From Acanthosepion pharaonis (lineage: Eukaryota; Mollusca; Cephalopoda; Sepiida; Sepiidae), in assembly GCA_903632075.3 (NCBI GenBank), contig CAHIKZ030000838.1:42501-106500 (forward strand): a stretch of 64,000 bases of DNA, given 5' to 3'. Of the stretch, positions 51,410 through 61,740 are shown piece after piece (within the stretch, counting starts at the first letter, position 1; every line of letters starts with the position of its first letter). The translations under genes were made by a program, and so were the position numbers. Under the pieces are notes generated by a model. It saw only the letters and a program-made list of their open reading frames with translations, searched no databases and was not told the origin of the DNA.

Positions 51410-51730
51410 CTAACGGTCGTCCGACATCGACTGACTGACCAACTCACTGAGAGTATTTAGTCACCCCCCTCCCACGAGGGCATCATGTGGCACAAGGCCA
51501 GTTTAAAGTGGGATCTCCGAGCCTGTAGGATCTCCGAGCCTGTGGGCTCGGCCAAAAATATGCCCTTTGAACCCGTATAAACGGGTTCAGGTTCGGTTTA
51601 CCTCCCCGAAAGAGACTCCGCCTTTCGGCGTAGCCTCGTTCGGGTTCCTCCCCGCCCGAAGGCAGAGAGTTCAACCGGTCAGCTGGTCGTCCGACTTCTG
51701 ACTGAACTCAGACAAACTCACTGAGCGACT
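51410..51730. other. GC-rich island with hairpins and short duplications
   Basis: Markedly GC-richer than its surroundings. It contains a direct duplication of GGATCTCCGAGCCTGT (about 51511-51543), a perfect hairpin GAACCCGT-ATAA-ACGGGTTC (about 51570-51589) and CGCCTTTCGGCG. A direct repeat of GGTCGTCCGAC, continued by diverged CTGACTGA and CTCACTGAG pieces, lies at each end (51415 and 51684). A 64-codon minus-strand open frame is probably fortuitous. An LTR or structured retroelement end is possible; I do not recognise the family. Confidence 0.6.
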
Positions 51731-51884
51731 TAGCGACTGCTACTACACCTACTTATTATAGGTGGAATAGTCTATTAACAATAGAACAGGTGTGTCCCAG
51801 TATAACACTCGTGGACTTTGAAAAATTTTTCAGTTCATTTTTCAATAGGTCTATATTTCTTGGACTTGTTTTACAGAAGAAATT

Positions 51885-51962
<78 letters not shown>

Positions 51963-51971
51963 GTATGATTG

Positions 51972-52008
<37 letters not shown>

Positions 52009-52009
52009 A
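51885..52009. repeat. (CA)n(TA)n(TG)n microsatellite
   Basis: CA run, long TA run with one interruption, then TG run: a palindromic-like arrangement. Confidence 0.96.
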
Positions 52010-52013
52010 TTGT

Positions 52014-52200
52014 TTATTATAATTTTTCATATAGACAAAAACAAATTACTCACTACAAAGATGCAACTTCGTTTCAGTGCATTTAATTACATTTAGACTG
52101 ATGAGAACCAAAAGGATTATGAAAAGTTCTGTTTGGAAGCAAGCCGCATGTCTTTTGTAATGATTAAATTGTTTTTGTCTATATGAAAAAATTATAATAA
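52014..52200. mobile_element. Inverted-repeat element, ~30-bp arms
   Basis: TTATTATAATTTTTCATATA-type arm at 52014-52043 is repeated in reverse complement at 52170-52200, with one T length difference. The 126-bp interior includes ACTGATGAGAACC. The element is followed by ATTGCTCTACT and TATTGAGCCCTC, the motif seen after two other elements here. Non-coding. Confidence 0.65.
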
Positions 52201-52291
52201 ATAATCATTGCTCTACTATCGGTATTGAGCCCTCTTTTGAATTAATGCTGTGAATGTTAGAATTTATATATTATTTTCGTTCTCATTACAT

Positions 52292-52294
<3 letters not shown>

Positions 52295-52356
<62 letters not shown>
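52295..52356. repeat. (TA)n microsatellite
   Basis: Uninterrupted TA run of about 60 bp. Confidence 0.97.
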
Positions 52357-52358
<2 letters not shown>

Positions 52359-52396
52359 AAAAGGCTTAAACACTAATATTCCATGGTCATAATTTA

Positions 52397-52432
52397 TTCC
52401 ATTGGAATCGTAAATACGATCCAATTCATCAG
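52397..52432 (-). ncRNA. Hammerhead-like remnant
   Basis: The minus strand has CTGATGA (52432-52426), a ten-pair stem with one bulge (ATTGGATCGT and ACGATTCCAAT around an ATTT loop, 52425-52401), then GGAA where GAAA is expected. The layout matches the core of the PLE-associated motifs, but the second core segment is altered, so it should be inactive. Confidence 0.4.
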
Positions 52433-52439
52433 ACCTACA

Positions 52440-53019
52440 AATTCAAAAAGAAAACAGAAAAAACAGCCCCGGGAATAAAAAAATAAAATTTAGTGAGAGT
52501 GTATGTATGAGAGTGTGGAACGAATGTTAGGGTAAATGAAAGCTATAGGGAGGGTTAACAGACGAGAGACGAACAGGAAGGTCTAAAGAAGTGGGGGATT
52601 AAAATTTAACAGAGAGAAGTTTTAAAGGGGGGAGTCAAAGACGGTTTAAGTGAGAGAAATATGAATATTCTCGGATGTCTAATACATTAACGATATACAG
52701 GAAAAGATACATTTTGTGGTGAGATACACACACAATAGACGATATAATCTTAAAGATCAGAAGATGTGAGGGGGAGAGGAAAAGAAAAGAAAAATGAGTG
52801 GGGGGAGAGAGATGGAGTGGGGGGGGAACTAAAACCGAAGGGCATTCATAAAAGGGGCCGCTGTGTAATCAAAAAAAATTGACAAAAGTAATATCGACTA
52901 CAGGTTACAAATCTAATATAAACATAAAAAATATAACGATTATCAAATCTAGCAAGGACCTATATTTCTATATTCAAAAAGACGTAAGTATACACACATA
53001 CACAACAACATATTTATAT

Positions 53020-53020
<1 letters not shown>
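52440..53020. other. No gene seen; purine-rich
   Basis: Purine-rich plus strand from about 52490 to 52835 with GGGGAGAGAGAT and GGGGGGGG runs. No coding or repeat family recognised. Confidence 0.55.
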
Positions 53021-53830
<810 letters not shown>

Positions 53831-53864
53831 TTTTTATGGGCATGCTTCATAGTTAGAAGGCAAC

Positions 53865-53866
<2 letters not shown>

Positions 53867-53925
<59 letters not shown>
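53867..53925. repeat. (TA)n microsatellite
   Basis: Uninterrupted TA run of nearly 60 bp between two retroelement fragments. Confidence 0.97.
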
Positions 53926-53927
<2 letters not shown>

Positions 53928-53930
53928 CCC

Positions 53931-54122
53931 ATAGCTAAACACTTTAATCAATCAGGACACTCATTAGAAAACTGCAAATGTTTATTGATAGATTCCGATT
54001 TTAGTTCCACATACACACGCAGAAAAAAAGAAACATATTGGATTTTAAAATTAAATACACATAAACTAGGGTTGAATAGGGACTCGGGTGTTTTATATCT
54101 TTATAAATATTTCAATAGTTAA
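53931..54122 (+). pseudogene. PLE GIY-YIG endonuclease C-terminal fragment
   Basis: A 63-codon open frame ending in TAA (54120-54122) with no ATG start. It reads IAKHFNQSGHSLENCKCLLI, then YTRRKKETYWILKLNTHKLG and LNRDSGVLYLYKYFNS. The HFN..GHS block and the R-K-K-E-x-x-WI-x-x-LNT block with its conserved Glu are characteristic of the second half of PLE GIY-YIG endonucleases. It differs clearly from the endonuclease at 49747-50370, so it is a second PLE lineage. The first half and the RT are missing; a TA run replaces them. Unlike the other remnants, this one has no internal stop. Confidence 0.78.
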
Positions 54123-54289
54123 GCAATTTTTTTTAGATATAGTTAAAAAAAAAATTTTGAACGACATTTAAAATATTTATGACAGTTAGATTTAAGTTAG
54201 GAATATCCGAACAGTGACGTTCCATATCACGTGACGTCCGCGTCACGCGAAGGACGCTACTTGCTAACAAACAGTAATTTTAATTTATT

Positions 54290-54341
54290 TGTAACAAATT
54301 TCTGATGAAAGATTGAGGACAATTTGAAATATCAAATATAT
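54290..54341 (+). ncRNA. Hammerhead-ribozyme-like motif downstream of PLE
   Basis: All core parts are in order: CTGATGA (54302-54308), a stem II of six pairs including one G-U (AGATTG with CAATTT, AGGA loop, 54310-54325), GAAA (54326-54329), a two-pair stem III made by ATAT, C at the cleavage position (54333), and a stem I of four contiguous pairs (ATTT before the core with AAAT after the cleavage site). It lies about 170 bp after the PLE endonuclease stop codon, where PLE terminal repeats with ribozymes are expected. Cleavage itself is an inference. Confidence 0.6.
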
Positions 54342-54393
54342 ATATAAATAAATAAATACTTTCATAAAATAAAACATTATTTTTTAATTTGCA

Positions 54394-54397
<4 letters not shown>

Positions 54398-54446
<49 letters not shown>
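54398..54446. repeat. (TA)n microsatellite
   Basis: Uninterrupted TA run adjoining the palindrome to the right. Confidence 0.97.
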
Positions 54447-54449
<3 letters not shown>

Positions 54450-54656
54450 GAAGTATTACATTAGAACATGCACATTTACAAAATTGTACATCTTGTTTCA
54501 ACGTTAATTTTTTTAACGTTTCATCAGGTGGGGAATCGCGATACGACTTATCCTGATTCCTCACCTGATGAAACGATAAAAAAAGATTTTTAACGTTGAA
54601 AAAAAGACGTACAATTTTGTAGTTGGTATGTGCATGTTCTAATGTAACACTGCATA
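54447..54656. mobile_element. ~210-bp palindrome with two opposed hammerhead-like motifs
   Basis: Arms 54447-54537 and 54555-54656 are inverted copies around a 17-bp spacer. The left arm on the minus strand has CTGATGA (54527-54521), a perfect eight-pair stem (AACGTTAA with TTAACGTT) and GAAAC (54499-54495). The right arm on the plus strand has CTGATGA (54565-54571), a diverged version of the same stem, and GAAA (54598-54601). It is flanked left by (TA)n and followed by GCTCTACTTTTGTATTGAGC. No coding capacity. Confidence 0.75.
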
Positions 54657-54739
54657 ATAAATAAATACATACAGCTCTACTTTTGTATTGAGCTCTGTTT
54701 TAAATTAATGTTTTGAACGCTGAAAATTTTACTCTTCGT

Positions 54740-54743
<4 letters not shown>

Positions 54744-54774
<31 letters not shown>
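54744..54774. repeat. (TA)n microsatellite
   Basis: TA run of about 30 bp. Confidence 0.95.
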
Positions 54775-54777
<3 letters not shown>

Positions 54778-54779
54778 CA

Positions 54780-55592
54780 CGATAGTTGAAATTCGACGAG
54801 TTTGCTAGTGTAGCCGTAACGTCAAAAATTACTCCATTTTGTAGAATGTTTAAATATTGTGATTTAATGAAAGAAATGTGAAATAATGTTTAGAGATTCC
54901 ATAAAGCAGTGATCCAGATTATACAACTAAAATAGAGGCCAGTGACCCGTTTAATTAATCCATTTCATCAAACTTACGTTTCTTAGACTGCAGTCTTATT
55001 TTTTCAAGCCTTTCTTGTGAGGCACACAGATGCCTTTGCCTACTAAGTGACCATCTTGCTTCAACCTGGTCTTAAGATAGACTTTGTCGTCGACGTCTTT
55101 GTCGTAAAAACAAATAAAATTTTCAATATGAAAAGATATTTAGCAAAAATCGATCTATATAATGTCAAGATTAATCAATGTATCATAGATACCACAGACA
55201 GTTTAAAAAAATTCTCAGCAAATTAAATATAGCTCGTATCTATATTATGATAAAATAGGCATTATAGGACTGATTAGATAATTTGCGCCATATATGATAT
55301 ACACAAGTCATTAAAGGATTTATAATATACTTTGTTCCATATATGATAGAGTAGACAAACATTTAAAGACAGTATCATTGCTCCGCCATTTTATGGCAAT
55401 TTATTTAAAAGAAACTCCAGTTATATTATTGAAAGAATTATAAAAATCATTAATGTTGTCCCATGTAATTAGATGAAGCGGGACACGAAAGATATAAATA
55501 AATAAATACACAACGGTAATTATTATATAGCGTCGTAATAAAAAGTGCCCAAGTTATTTTTACTCTCTTTCTTAAAATATTGGAAGCCAACC
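54780..55592. other. No gene seen
   Basis: AT-rich sequence with no recognised gene or element. Region 55260-55350 has two related copies of a CCATATATGATA-containing phrase (about 55288 and 55341), a small degenerate repeat. Confidence 0.5.
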
Positions 55593-55620
55593 AATATATA
55601 TATATATATATATATATATA
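55593..55620. repeat. (TA)n microsatellite
   Basis: Short TA run immediately upstream of the RTE fragment. Confidence 0.93.
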
Positions 55621-55649
55621 GAAAAGAAAGAATTTCTGAATTGTTATGG

Positions 55650-55990
55650 TACGGTATGTTGGATACTCATTTCAGAGGCAACAGAAATGTAGCTCTCCAG
55701 AAGGATACTGTGGATTCCACGGACGGAGCGAGTCAGCAACGAGGAAGTTTTAAAGATGGTAACAAAACAAACGCATTTACTCAGAATCAAAAAAAGTCAG
55801 GTGAAATATCTTAGACATATAATGACGAAGCATGACGTAGAAAACTTAACCCTTACAGAACCTAGCGAGGGCAAGAGAGAGTGGAAAGCCGTTGGGTAAC
55901 CACTTGCCGAGCTTGTGTGAATGAATGGCACAACGAGGCGATATAGGCCTGGCATAGGAAGAAACGCCGCCAAGGGTCACAAACGATTCT
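55650..55990 (+). pseudogene. RTE-type LINE ORF2 C-terminus
   Basis: In one plus-strand frame from about 55687 the reading is LSRRILWIPRTERVSNEEVL, then HLLRIKKSQVKYLRHIMTKH and DVENLTLTEPSEGKR, ending at a stop near 55899. It aligns block by block with the minus-strand RTE at 62497-62795 (RRILRMSWTEHVNN, KFLRHIMRKEGLENLILTG, IEGKR). A further shifted piece (HNEAI-GLA) reaches about 55960. It is 5'-truncated and lacks the catalytic YADD region. Confidence 0.82.
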
Positions 55991-56003
55991 TATTCAAATT
56001 TCT

Positions 56004-56069
56004 TTTCTCTTTCTCTCTCTCTTTCACACACACACACATATATATGTATGTATATATATGTGTGTTGTT

Positions 56070-56140
<71 letters not shown>

Positions 56141-56167
56141 ATATGTATATATATATATATATATATT
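56004..56167. repeat. (CT)n(CA)n(TA)n microsatellite
   Basis: CT, CA and interrupted long TA runs in succession. Confidence 0.95.
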
Positions 56168-56663
56168 TACACAGCATATTTTCATTCACGCATGTTATGT
56201 TAAATAATGTAAACGTATTATTCCTAATTATGTTAGTTTTAATCCTTTCAATTCAAAGAATTAATTTCATGGTAGCTGTAGAAATTTGATCAAGAAAAAT
56301 TCAAAGATCTTTCAAATAATTATTATTTTCCCATGTACTTTCAATCTTAACTGAAACCATCTTCAGGGATTGCATATCTATGGTTGCGTCATGCGTTAAC
56401 ACCTTAAAAATATTTTTTACCTGCATGCAAGGGACGTAACTTATTTGATTTTTTAAAAACATTAACATTTTTTTCAATTATTGTTTTTTTTAATTTTAGT
56501 ATTAATTCATGAACTTGAAAGGAATAAAACTAATATATATATATGTATGTGTGTGTGTGTGTGTGTGTGTGATTTTGTAGCTGCGTTTATGCAAACAAAA
56601 TAAGTATAAAAAATGGAATAAAACAGGAAAAATAGAAATAGGTATAATTTAACGCTACGATTA

Positions 56664-56724
<61 letters not shown>

Positions 56725-57002
56725 GTTTAAAATTTACTGTAAATCCCGTCTTAAGTTATTATGTAAATCACATAAAGCAATTAAAGCAACCCTGATGGAA
56801 ATTGAACCATCTGAAATTAAATAAAAATTAACAAATTAATTGATAACAGATGGCTTGCTATTTTTTAAAAGAATCACTATATTTATATGGAAATGCTTCA
56901 AAGACTTATCATATCTGTATCATATTTGTTTTTTGTTTTTTGTTCTGTCATATATTCTGATCAACTGTTGATTTTGTAATCTTACTATTGAAGTAAAAGT
57001 GT

Positions 57003-57004
<2 letters not shown>
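56168..57004. other. No gene seen; two TA/TG microsatellites
   Basis: TA/TG runs at 56532-56571 and 56663-56722. The remaining AT-rich sequence shows no recognised gene. TTAACTGAAACCATCTTCAG at about 56349 vaguely recalls the GAAAC-type PLE hairpins but lacks a clear stem. Confidence 0.55.

Positions 57005-57088
<84 letters not shown>
57005..57088. repeat. (CA)n(TA)n microsatellite
   Basis: CA run followed by TA run. Confidence 0.96.
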
Positions 57089-57090
<2 letters not shown>

Positions 57091-57228
57091 TGAACATATT
57101 GCGTCTAGCATGAAACAGTCTGTCGCCTCTGAGTGTTGACTTCAATATTCACTTTTATATTTACATACGCTCCATCTTTGATATTGAGCACTTTATCCCA
57201 TTAATATAGCACACCTTAAAACTATATA

Positions 57229-57243
57229 TATCTTCATATATAT

Positions 57244-57332
<89 letters not shown>

Positions 57333-57520
57333 AATCATTTCACTCCAAGTAAAGTCAATAAACCAACTTATTTGCAAGGAGTTACTGGAAGTTGGAGAAT
57401 ATAAGAAAACACACTTAAGGAGAGAAAACAATAAAAAGCACAGTGATTAAGAAGATAAGATATATATATATTATATATTATATCATATATATATATTATA
57501 ATAATAATAACTGCATTAAT

Positions 57521-57569
<49 letters not shown>
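57229..57569. repeat. Long (TA)n tracts
   Basis: TA runs at about 57235-57329 and 57524-57569, with shorter interrupted TA/TATT runs between 57461 and 57502. Confidence 0.95.
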
Positions 57570-57572
<3 letters not shown>

Positions 57573-57699
57573 TAAAGTATGTAGTTATTATTATTGTTAT
57601 AATTGTTTTTGTTGTTGTTACTGTTGTTTTAACCACATCTCTTATTTTTGATGAATATTATTCTGGTGGTGAGTACTGTAAAAAATATGGCTTTTCTTT

Positions 57700-58120
57700 C
57701 TTTTAGTTGAATGAAGATAAAAATATATGTGCATACAAATAATACAAAGAACACGACCGAGGCAAGAGAAATAAATAAAAAACTGATTACCAAACAGGAA
57801 GAGAAAATCAAGGGTGGAGAAAAAAATGAGAAAAACAAACGGAAAACTTTCATAGAAAACAATATTAGATAAAAACAATTGGATATCGAGAGAAAAATGT
57901 CACAAGCGAATAATATAGATACAACGATGGCAAATTATTACGGAAAGAGAAAGGTGAACAGTAGAAATTATTGATAAAAGAAAAAAAAAAATCAATTAAA
58001 ATACAGAGAAAAAATAGAAATAAGAAAAAGAAAGAAACGAAAAAGACAAGGAATTCAGAGAGGAAAATAAAAAATAAAAGAAAAAGAATAGAAAACAGCG
58101 AAAGGCAAAATAAATAAATA

Positions 58121-58164
<44 letters not shown>

Positions 58165-58295
58165 GAAATGCGTAAAGCATAGAAGAGAAAGAAAATATAA
58201 AGAAAGGAAGAAAGATTAGGGAATGTAAAAGTTTTATGAAGTCAAAAAAGAAAGAAAGAAAAGGAAAGCGAAAATATAGGAAGTGAAAGAAAGAC

Positions 58296-58350
<55 letters not shown>

Positions 58351-58590
58351 AAAGGAAACAGCGAATGCCAAAATAAATAAAGAAAGAAAGAAATAGGAAT
58401 GCGAAAAGCATAGCAAGTGAAAAAATAAAGAGGAGAAAGATAAGGGAATGCAAAAAGCATATGAAGTCAAAGAGAGAAAGAAAGAAAGCAACGGGAATGG
58501 GAAAAGCAATGGAAAAGAAAGAAAGAAAGAAAGAAAGAAAGAAATTAAGAAAGAAAGAAAGAAAATATAAGCAAAGAATACAAATGACTA
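57700..58590 (+). repeat. Purine-rich tract with (GAAA)n cores
   Basis: Nearly 900 bp with a strong A/G bias on the plus strand. Pure GAAA tetranucleotide runs lie at about 58119-58164, 58288-58350 and 58517-58563. The complementary poly-pyrimidine strand produces spurious open frames rich in Phe, Leu and Ser. No gene. Confidence 0.92.
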
Positions 58591-58689
58591 CAAGTTACGA
58601 TCTTGGCTGCGTAAGACATAATCGTGAAATCTAATATGCACCTAGAAAGAACAAGCAGTAAGTCAAAGAAAAGAAACAATAAAAAAAAA

Positions 58690-58960
58690 AAAAGAAGAAA
58701 AAAGTCCTGAGTGAAAAAGAGGTAAAGTCTTTGGTGCGAGGGCGCAACTGTACGACTATCTTAAAGAAACAGGCAATCGTCGAACGCCTCGTCTCGAAGA
58801 CCGAGAACGCGTGCCTGGGCAACAGCTAATCAGGCGTTCGTTACACCACCACGTGACTATAGTTGTTCGGTAGCGGTGGTGGTGGGGAAACAGAACGCTG
58901 AACGGAGGCCGAGCGTAAGAATGAATGGCCTCGCAAGTATGACGGATGGTAAGTGAGCAG
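58690..58960 (+). promoter_or_regulatory. CpG-richer unique patch, candidate promoter
   Basis: Base composition changes sharply from the purine tract to a balanced, CpG-containing sequence (GCGAGGGCGCAACTG, CGTCGAACGCCTCGTCTCG, CGTTCGTTAC). A palindromic CACGTG E-box lies at 58850-58855. No TATA box is obvious. No repeat family was recognised. It directly precedes a candidate first exon. This is an inference from composition and context. Confidence 0.3.
58921..58948 (+). CDS. Candidate first coding exon of a host gene
   Basis: ATG at 58921 with A at -3 opens MNGLASMTD, nine codons plus one base, and is followed at once by GTAAGTGAG, a strong U1-type splice donor starting at 58949. The frame would otherwise meet a stop just inside the putative intron. 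The sequence upstream is the CpG-richer patch. No downstream exon lies in the window that I can identify, so this may be chance; a donor of this quality next to an ATG in 64 kb is not improbable. The protein is not recognised. Confidence 0.2.
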
Positions 58961-59295
58961 CCTTAACAAAGGTCGCAATTATTCACCTGAGATGTGATGG
59001 TATGGAGGTTTGAGGCAACGGCTTTATTGGACCCCGATAGGTGTGAAGTGTGATAGCCTAACGTACAGCTTTAGTGTTTGGTTTGCTGTTAATGGGCACT
59101 TGGTATGATGGCTGGATGGTGGTTAATTATTAGGTTAAAAGACTAATGGGATTCAGGCGTAGTGTTGAGTGCCTTGTTCGGTATATTTTTACACGTTTTA
59201 CACATTTTACAGATTAATCTTACAAGAAAGATTAAATTCGGCTTGTCGGAGATTAGAACCAACTATAATTAGTTTAGTGTGTACAATGATCGTTC
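58961..59295. other. No gene seen; unique-looking sequence
   Basis: Balanced composition, no recognised repeat. It would be intron if the candidate exon at 58921 is real. Confidence 0.45.
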
Positions 59296-59299
59296 AGGA

Positions 59300-59990
59300 T
59301 GTCAGCAATCATGGCTCTCCACAATTTCCCGTTCTTTGCGAATCTTAATATTTTTGGGTCTTTATACCATCTTTCCTAAAGCCTGTTCTGTCATCCATTT
59401 ACGCAAGCTCGTTGGGTAGATTATGCGCTTGCCTTCTTCCCCCCCTCTTGCTTTCAATGAGCCCCGTGAGTGGCAAATTTTCCAAGTCCTCTTTCCTTAT
59501 TATATGCTCTACTTAACTGTCTCTTTTTTATGTTAAGTATAAGTGTTAACTCCGTCGTTGCTCAATGTTCAGTCCATGATATTCTCAGCATCCTCCTGTA
59601 GAACCACAGATCTTTTGTTTCAAGTCTCTTCTTCATCTGTGTCGGGATTGTTCAGCATTCTTTGCCACATAGGAGGAATGACATTACGAATCAGTTCAGT
59701 AGTTTTCTTTGTTTCTAACGAAATTTTCATGTTTCTTAATACTTTGCTTAGCTTTTGGATGGCATATTTGGCTATACCAATGCACCTTCGGATTTCTGAT
59801 GACATATATATACCAATGCACCTTCGTATATCGGTGTTACACTTTTTGTCCTCTGTTAAAACACTTTCCAGATATTAAAATTGTTATATTTGCTTGACTT
59901 TGGTAGCTCCAGTTCGTAATTTGCATGTTGGGCTGTTCCTTTTGCTGACGACCATACATTGTCTTCTTGAAATTGATGTTTACGCATTTA
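59300..59990 (-). pseudogene. RTE-type LINE ORF2 C-terminus, rearranged
   Basis: On the minus strand the segment 59805-59620 reads EIRRCIGIAKYAIQKLSKVL, then RNMKISLETKK, matching the block EISRRIGMAKDAFQKLSTVL of the RTE at 62732-63136. The downstream C-terminal motif (antisense AATCATGGCTCTCCACAATT, about 59308) and the IEGKR-to-SKWM region (59370-59470) follow in the right order. A local duplication repeats TATACCAATGCACCTTCG at about 59773 and 59808. It is frameshifted, truncated and inactive. Confidence 0.8.
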
Positions 59991-60024
59991 TTCTTGCCTT
60001 CCTTCACTAGTATAATGATTACCA

Positions 60025-60026
<2 letters not shown>

Positions 60027-60108
<82 letters not shown>

Positions 60109-60111
60109 GTA
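60027..60111. repeat. (TA)n(TG)n microsatellite
   Basis: TA run of about 48 bp followed by an interrupted TG run. Confidence 0.96.
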
Positions 60112-60196
60112 TAAGTGATAGAAATTAGAAAGATTTGAGCTAACTAGGCTTAAGTAATTCATCGAGTCTAGAAGAAACTTCAACAGAATGCAGAAA

Positions 60197-60237
60197 GCAC
60201 TAGACGGCCGTTTCGTTCGATATTTTCATCGGTAAGC
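60197..60237 (-). ncRNA. Hammerhead-like motif
   Basis: The minus strand has CCGATGA (CUGAUGA with one change), an 11-nt stem II region that pairs poorly, GAAA, then CGGCCGTC, in which ACGGCCGT is self-complementary and the C sits at the cleavage position. GCTTA before the core can pair with TAGTGC after it, with one bulge. It resembles the PLE-type motif, but the core substitution predicts weak or no activity. Confidence 0.4.
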
Positions 60238-60244
60238 ATCCACT

Positions 60245-60980
60245 ACCTAGAACTGAAACCTGAACAGTTACTTGAACCGGCTTCTAATGCTCTGGATGGA
60301 GCCACTTGGGGATAGTAGTCGTGGCTCGTGGGGGCACAGTCCTATGGGTAAAAGAAACCGTATAAAACTTTGCTGTATAGGGTTTTTGCCGTAAGACAAT
60401 TTTGCTGCATGTTTTTTTAATATGCAAAGTACCTTGTTGTCAAGTATATCCGGCTCATACAATTGTTACTTCGATTTAAACATTGTAATAAACGAAGTTA
60501 TAGGATTAAAATCTAACATCATTCATCCTCGTCATTGAAGAGCGCAAAATCTTCAACTTGACACCAGAATCTACGTCACACAATTTCATATTCCAGACTT
60601 ACCGTTAAACTTTCTGTTAACATAATATCAGTCTGCCAATAAGTTTCACTCAAGCAATATATATTATTTCAAACAACTTGAATACGCAACCAATTTCAAT
60701 ATAAAATATCTGATCAAAGAAAGATGACCCTTTCAAACTCTCAGTAATTCTTTTGAAATTTACACAAATTATTTGCAAACATAAACTGATTTAAATTCAC
60801 TATAAATACCTATTACTCTAAAACGGACGCTCAAGATAAGGGTATCGAGAAAAAAATGCGGCGAAATTGTTTTACGGCAAAAATCCTACATGGCAAAGCT
60901 TCTAACGGCGGAAATTCCTTAAGCGAGTTTTCCTACGTTAAAAATGTTTACGGCGAATGTTTACTGCCCTACACGAATTT
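60245..60980. other. No gene seen; degenerate ACGGC-type repeats near the end
   Basis: AT-rich to about 60820. From about 60858 to 60965 the motifs GCGGCGAAATTG, TACGGCAAAAATCC, AACGGCGGAAATTCC and TACGGCGAATGT recur at 15-35 bp spacing, a decayed short tandem repeat just before the mariner. Confidence 0.5.
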
Positions 60981-61440
60981 AAACGGATTGAAAAGCTTTC
61001 AGTGTTTGGAAAATTGATCCCACGGGTTCTGTTTCCAAAGAATTGCTAACAATGTGCTGATTGTTGCAAGCCATTTATTACATAACTTCAAGTGAGAAAT
61101 GGCTCCTTTAATGTAGTGTTATGCGTCGTCATCAGTGAATGAGTCGAGGAAACAGAGCTGCTCAAAGACCGGGAGAACTTCATCTAAAGAAGATCGTCTT
61201 GAGTGCATGATGGGATATTCAAGGAATCATCCATTATGAAATGTTAGACAATAATCAAACAATCAACGCTGATATCTACTGCCAAGAACTTCATTGTTTG
61301 AAAACTAATTTAGCCAGAAAATGTCCATCCTTAGTCAACAGAAATGGAGTCAACATCCATCACGGTAATGCCCGTTTCACACTGGAAAATTGACTAAAGA
61401 TCTCTCAGAGGAGATCGGTTGGTAAAAATTGCTTCATCCT

Positions 61441-61709
61441 TGTTGAAACTTGACTAATGCATGGAATAATAATGCAACACAAAATGTACTTAGAACAAAA
61501 TGTATTGAAACAAGAAAGTGTACACAATATTTATATATAGTCTTTTGTATATTCCTGGGAAGACCGTTCCTGGAGAAAGTGTTGACTTAGTCGCAGTCGG
61601 GCAGAGTCTCTGGATTGAATCTCTTGATTCCTCTCCTCTCTTCCCGGTACCAACCATATTTATATGGTCGGTACTCCACTATGCAAATTAGGTGGATCCT
61701 ACCACAACA
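61441..61709 (-). mobile_element. Solo LTR with 5-bp target duplication
   Basis: 269 bp starting TGTTGAAACTTG and ending CCTACCACAACA, with TGTTG...CAACA inverted ends. The 5-mer ATCCT flanks it on both sides (61436-61440 and 61710-61714), and the mariner reading frame continues across once the insert and one ATCCT are set aside. On the minus strand a TATA box (CATATAAATATGG) sits inside, giving the orientation. No internal gag-pol remains, so it arose by recombination between two LTRs. The family (Gypsy, BEL or Copia) cannot be named from the LTR alone, though a 5-bp duplication fits all three. Confidence 0.9.
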
Positions 61710-61740
61710 ATCCTCCATATTGTCTCGACCTTGCTGATTA

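Noticed and set aside
51483..51674. Small Arg/Pro-rich protein on the minus strand
   Set aside because: It is explained by GC-rich hairpin DNA lacking stops; no homology or expression signal supports it.
58055..58509. Phe/Leu/Ser-rich membrane-like open frames on the minus strand
   Set aside because: They are the translation of the complementary strand of a (GAAA)n purine tract and overlap one another in several frames.
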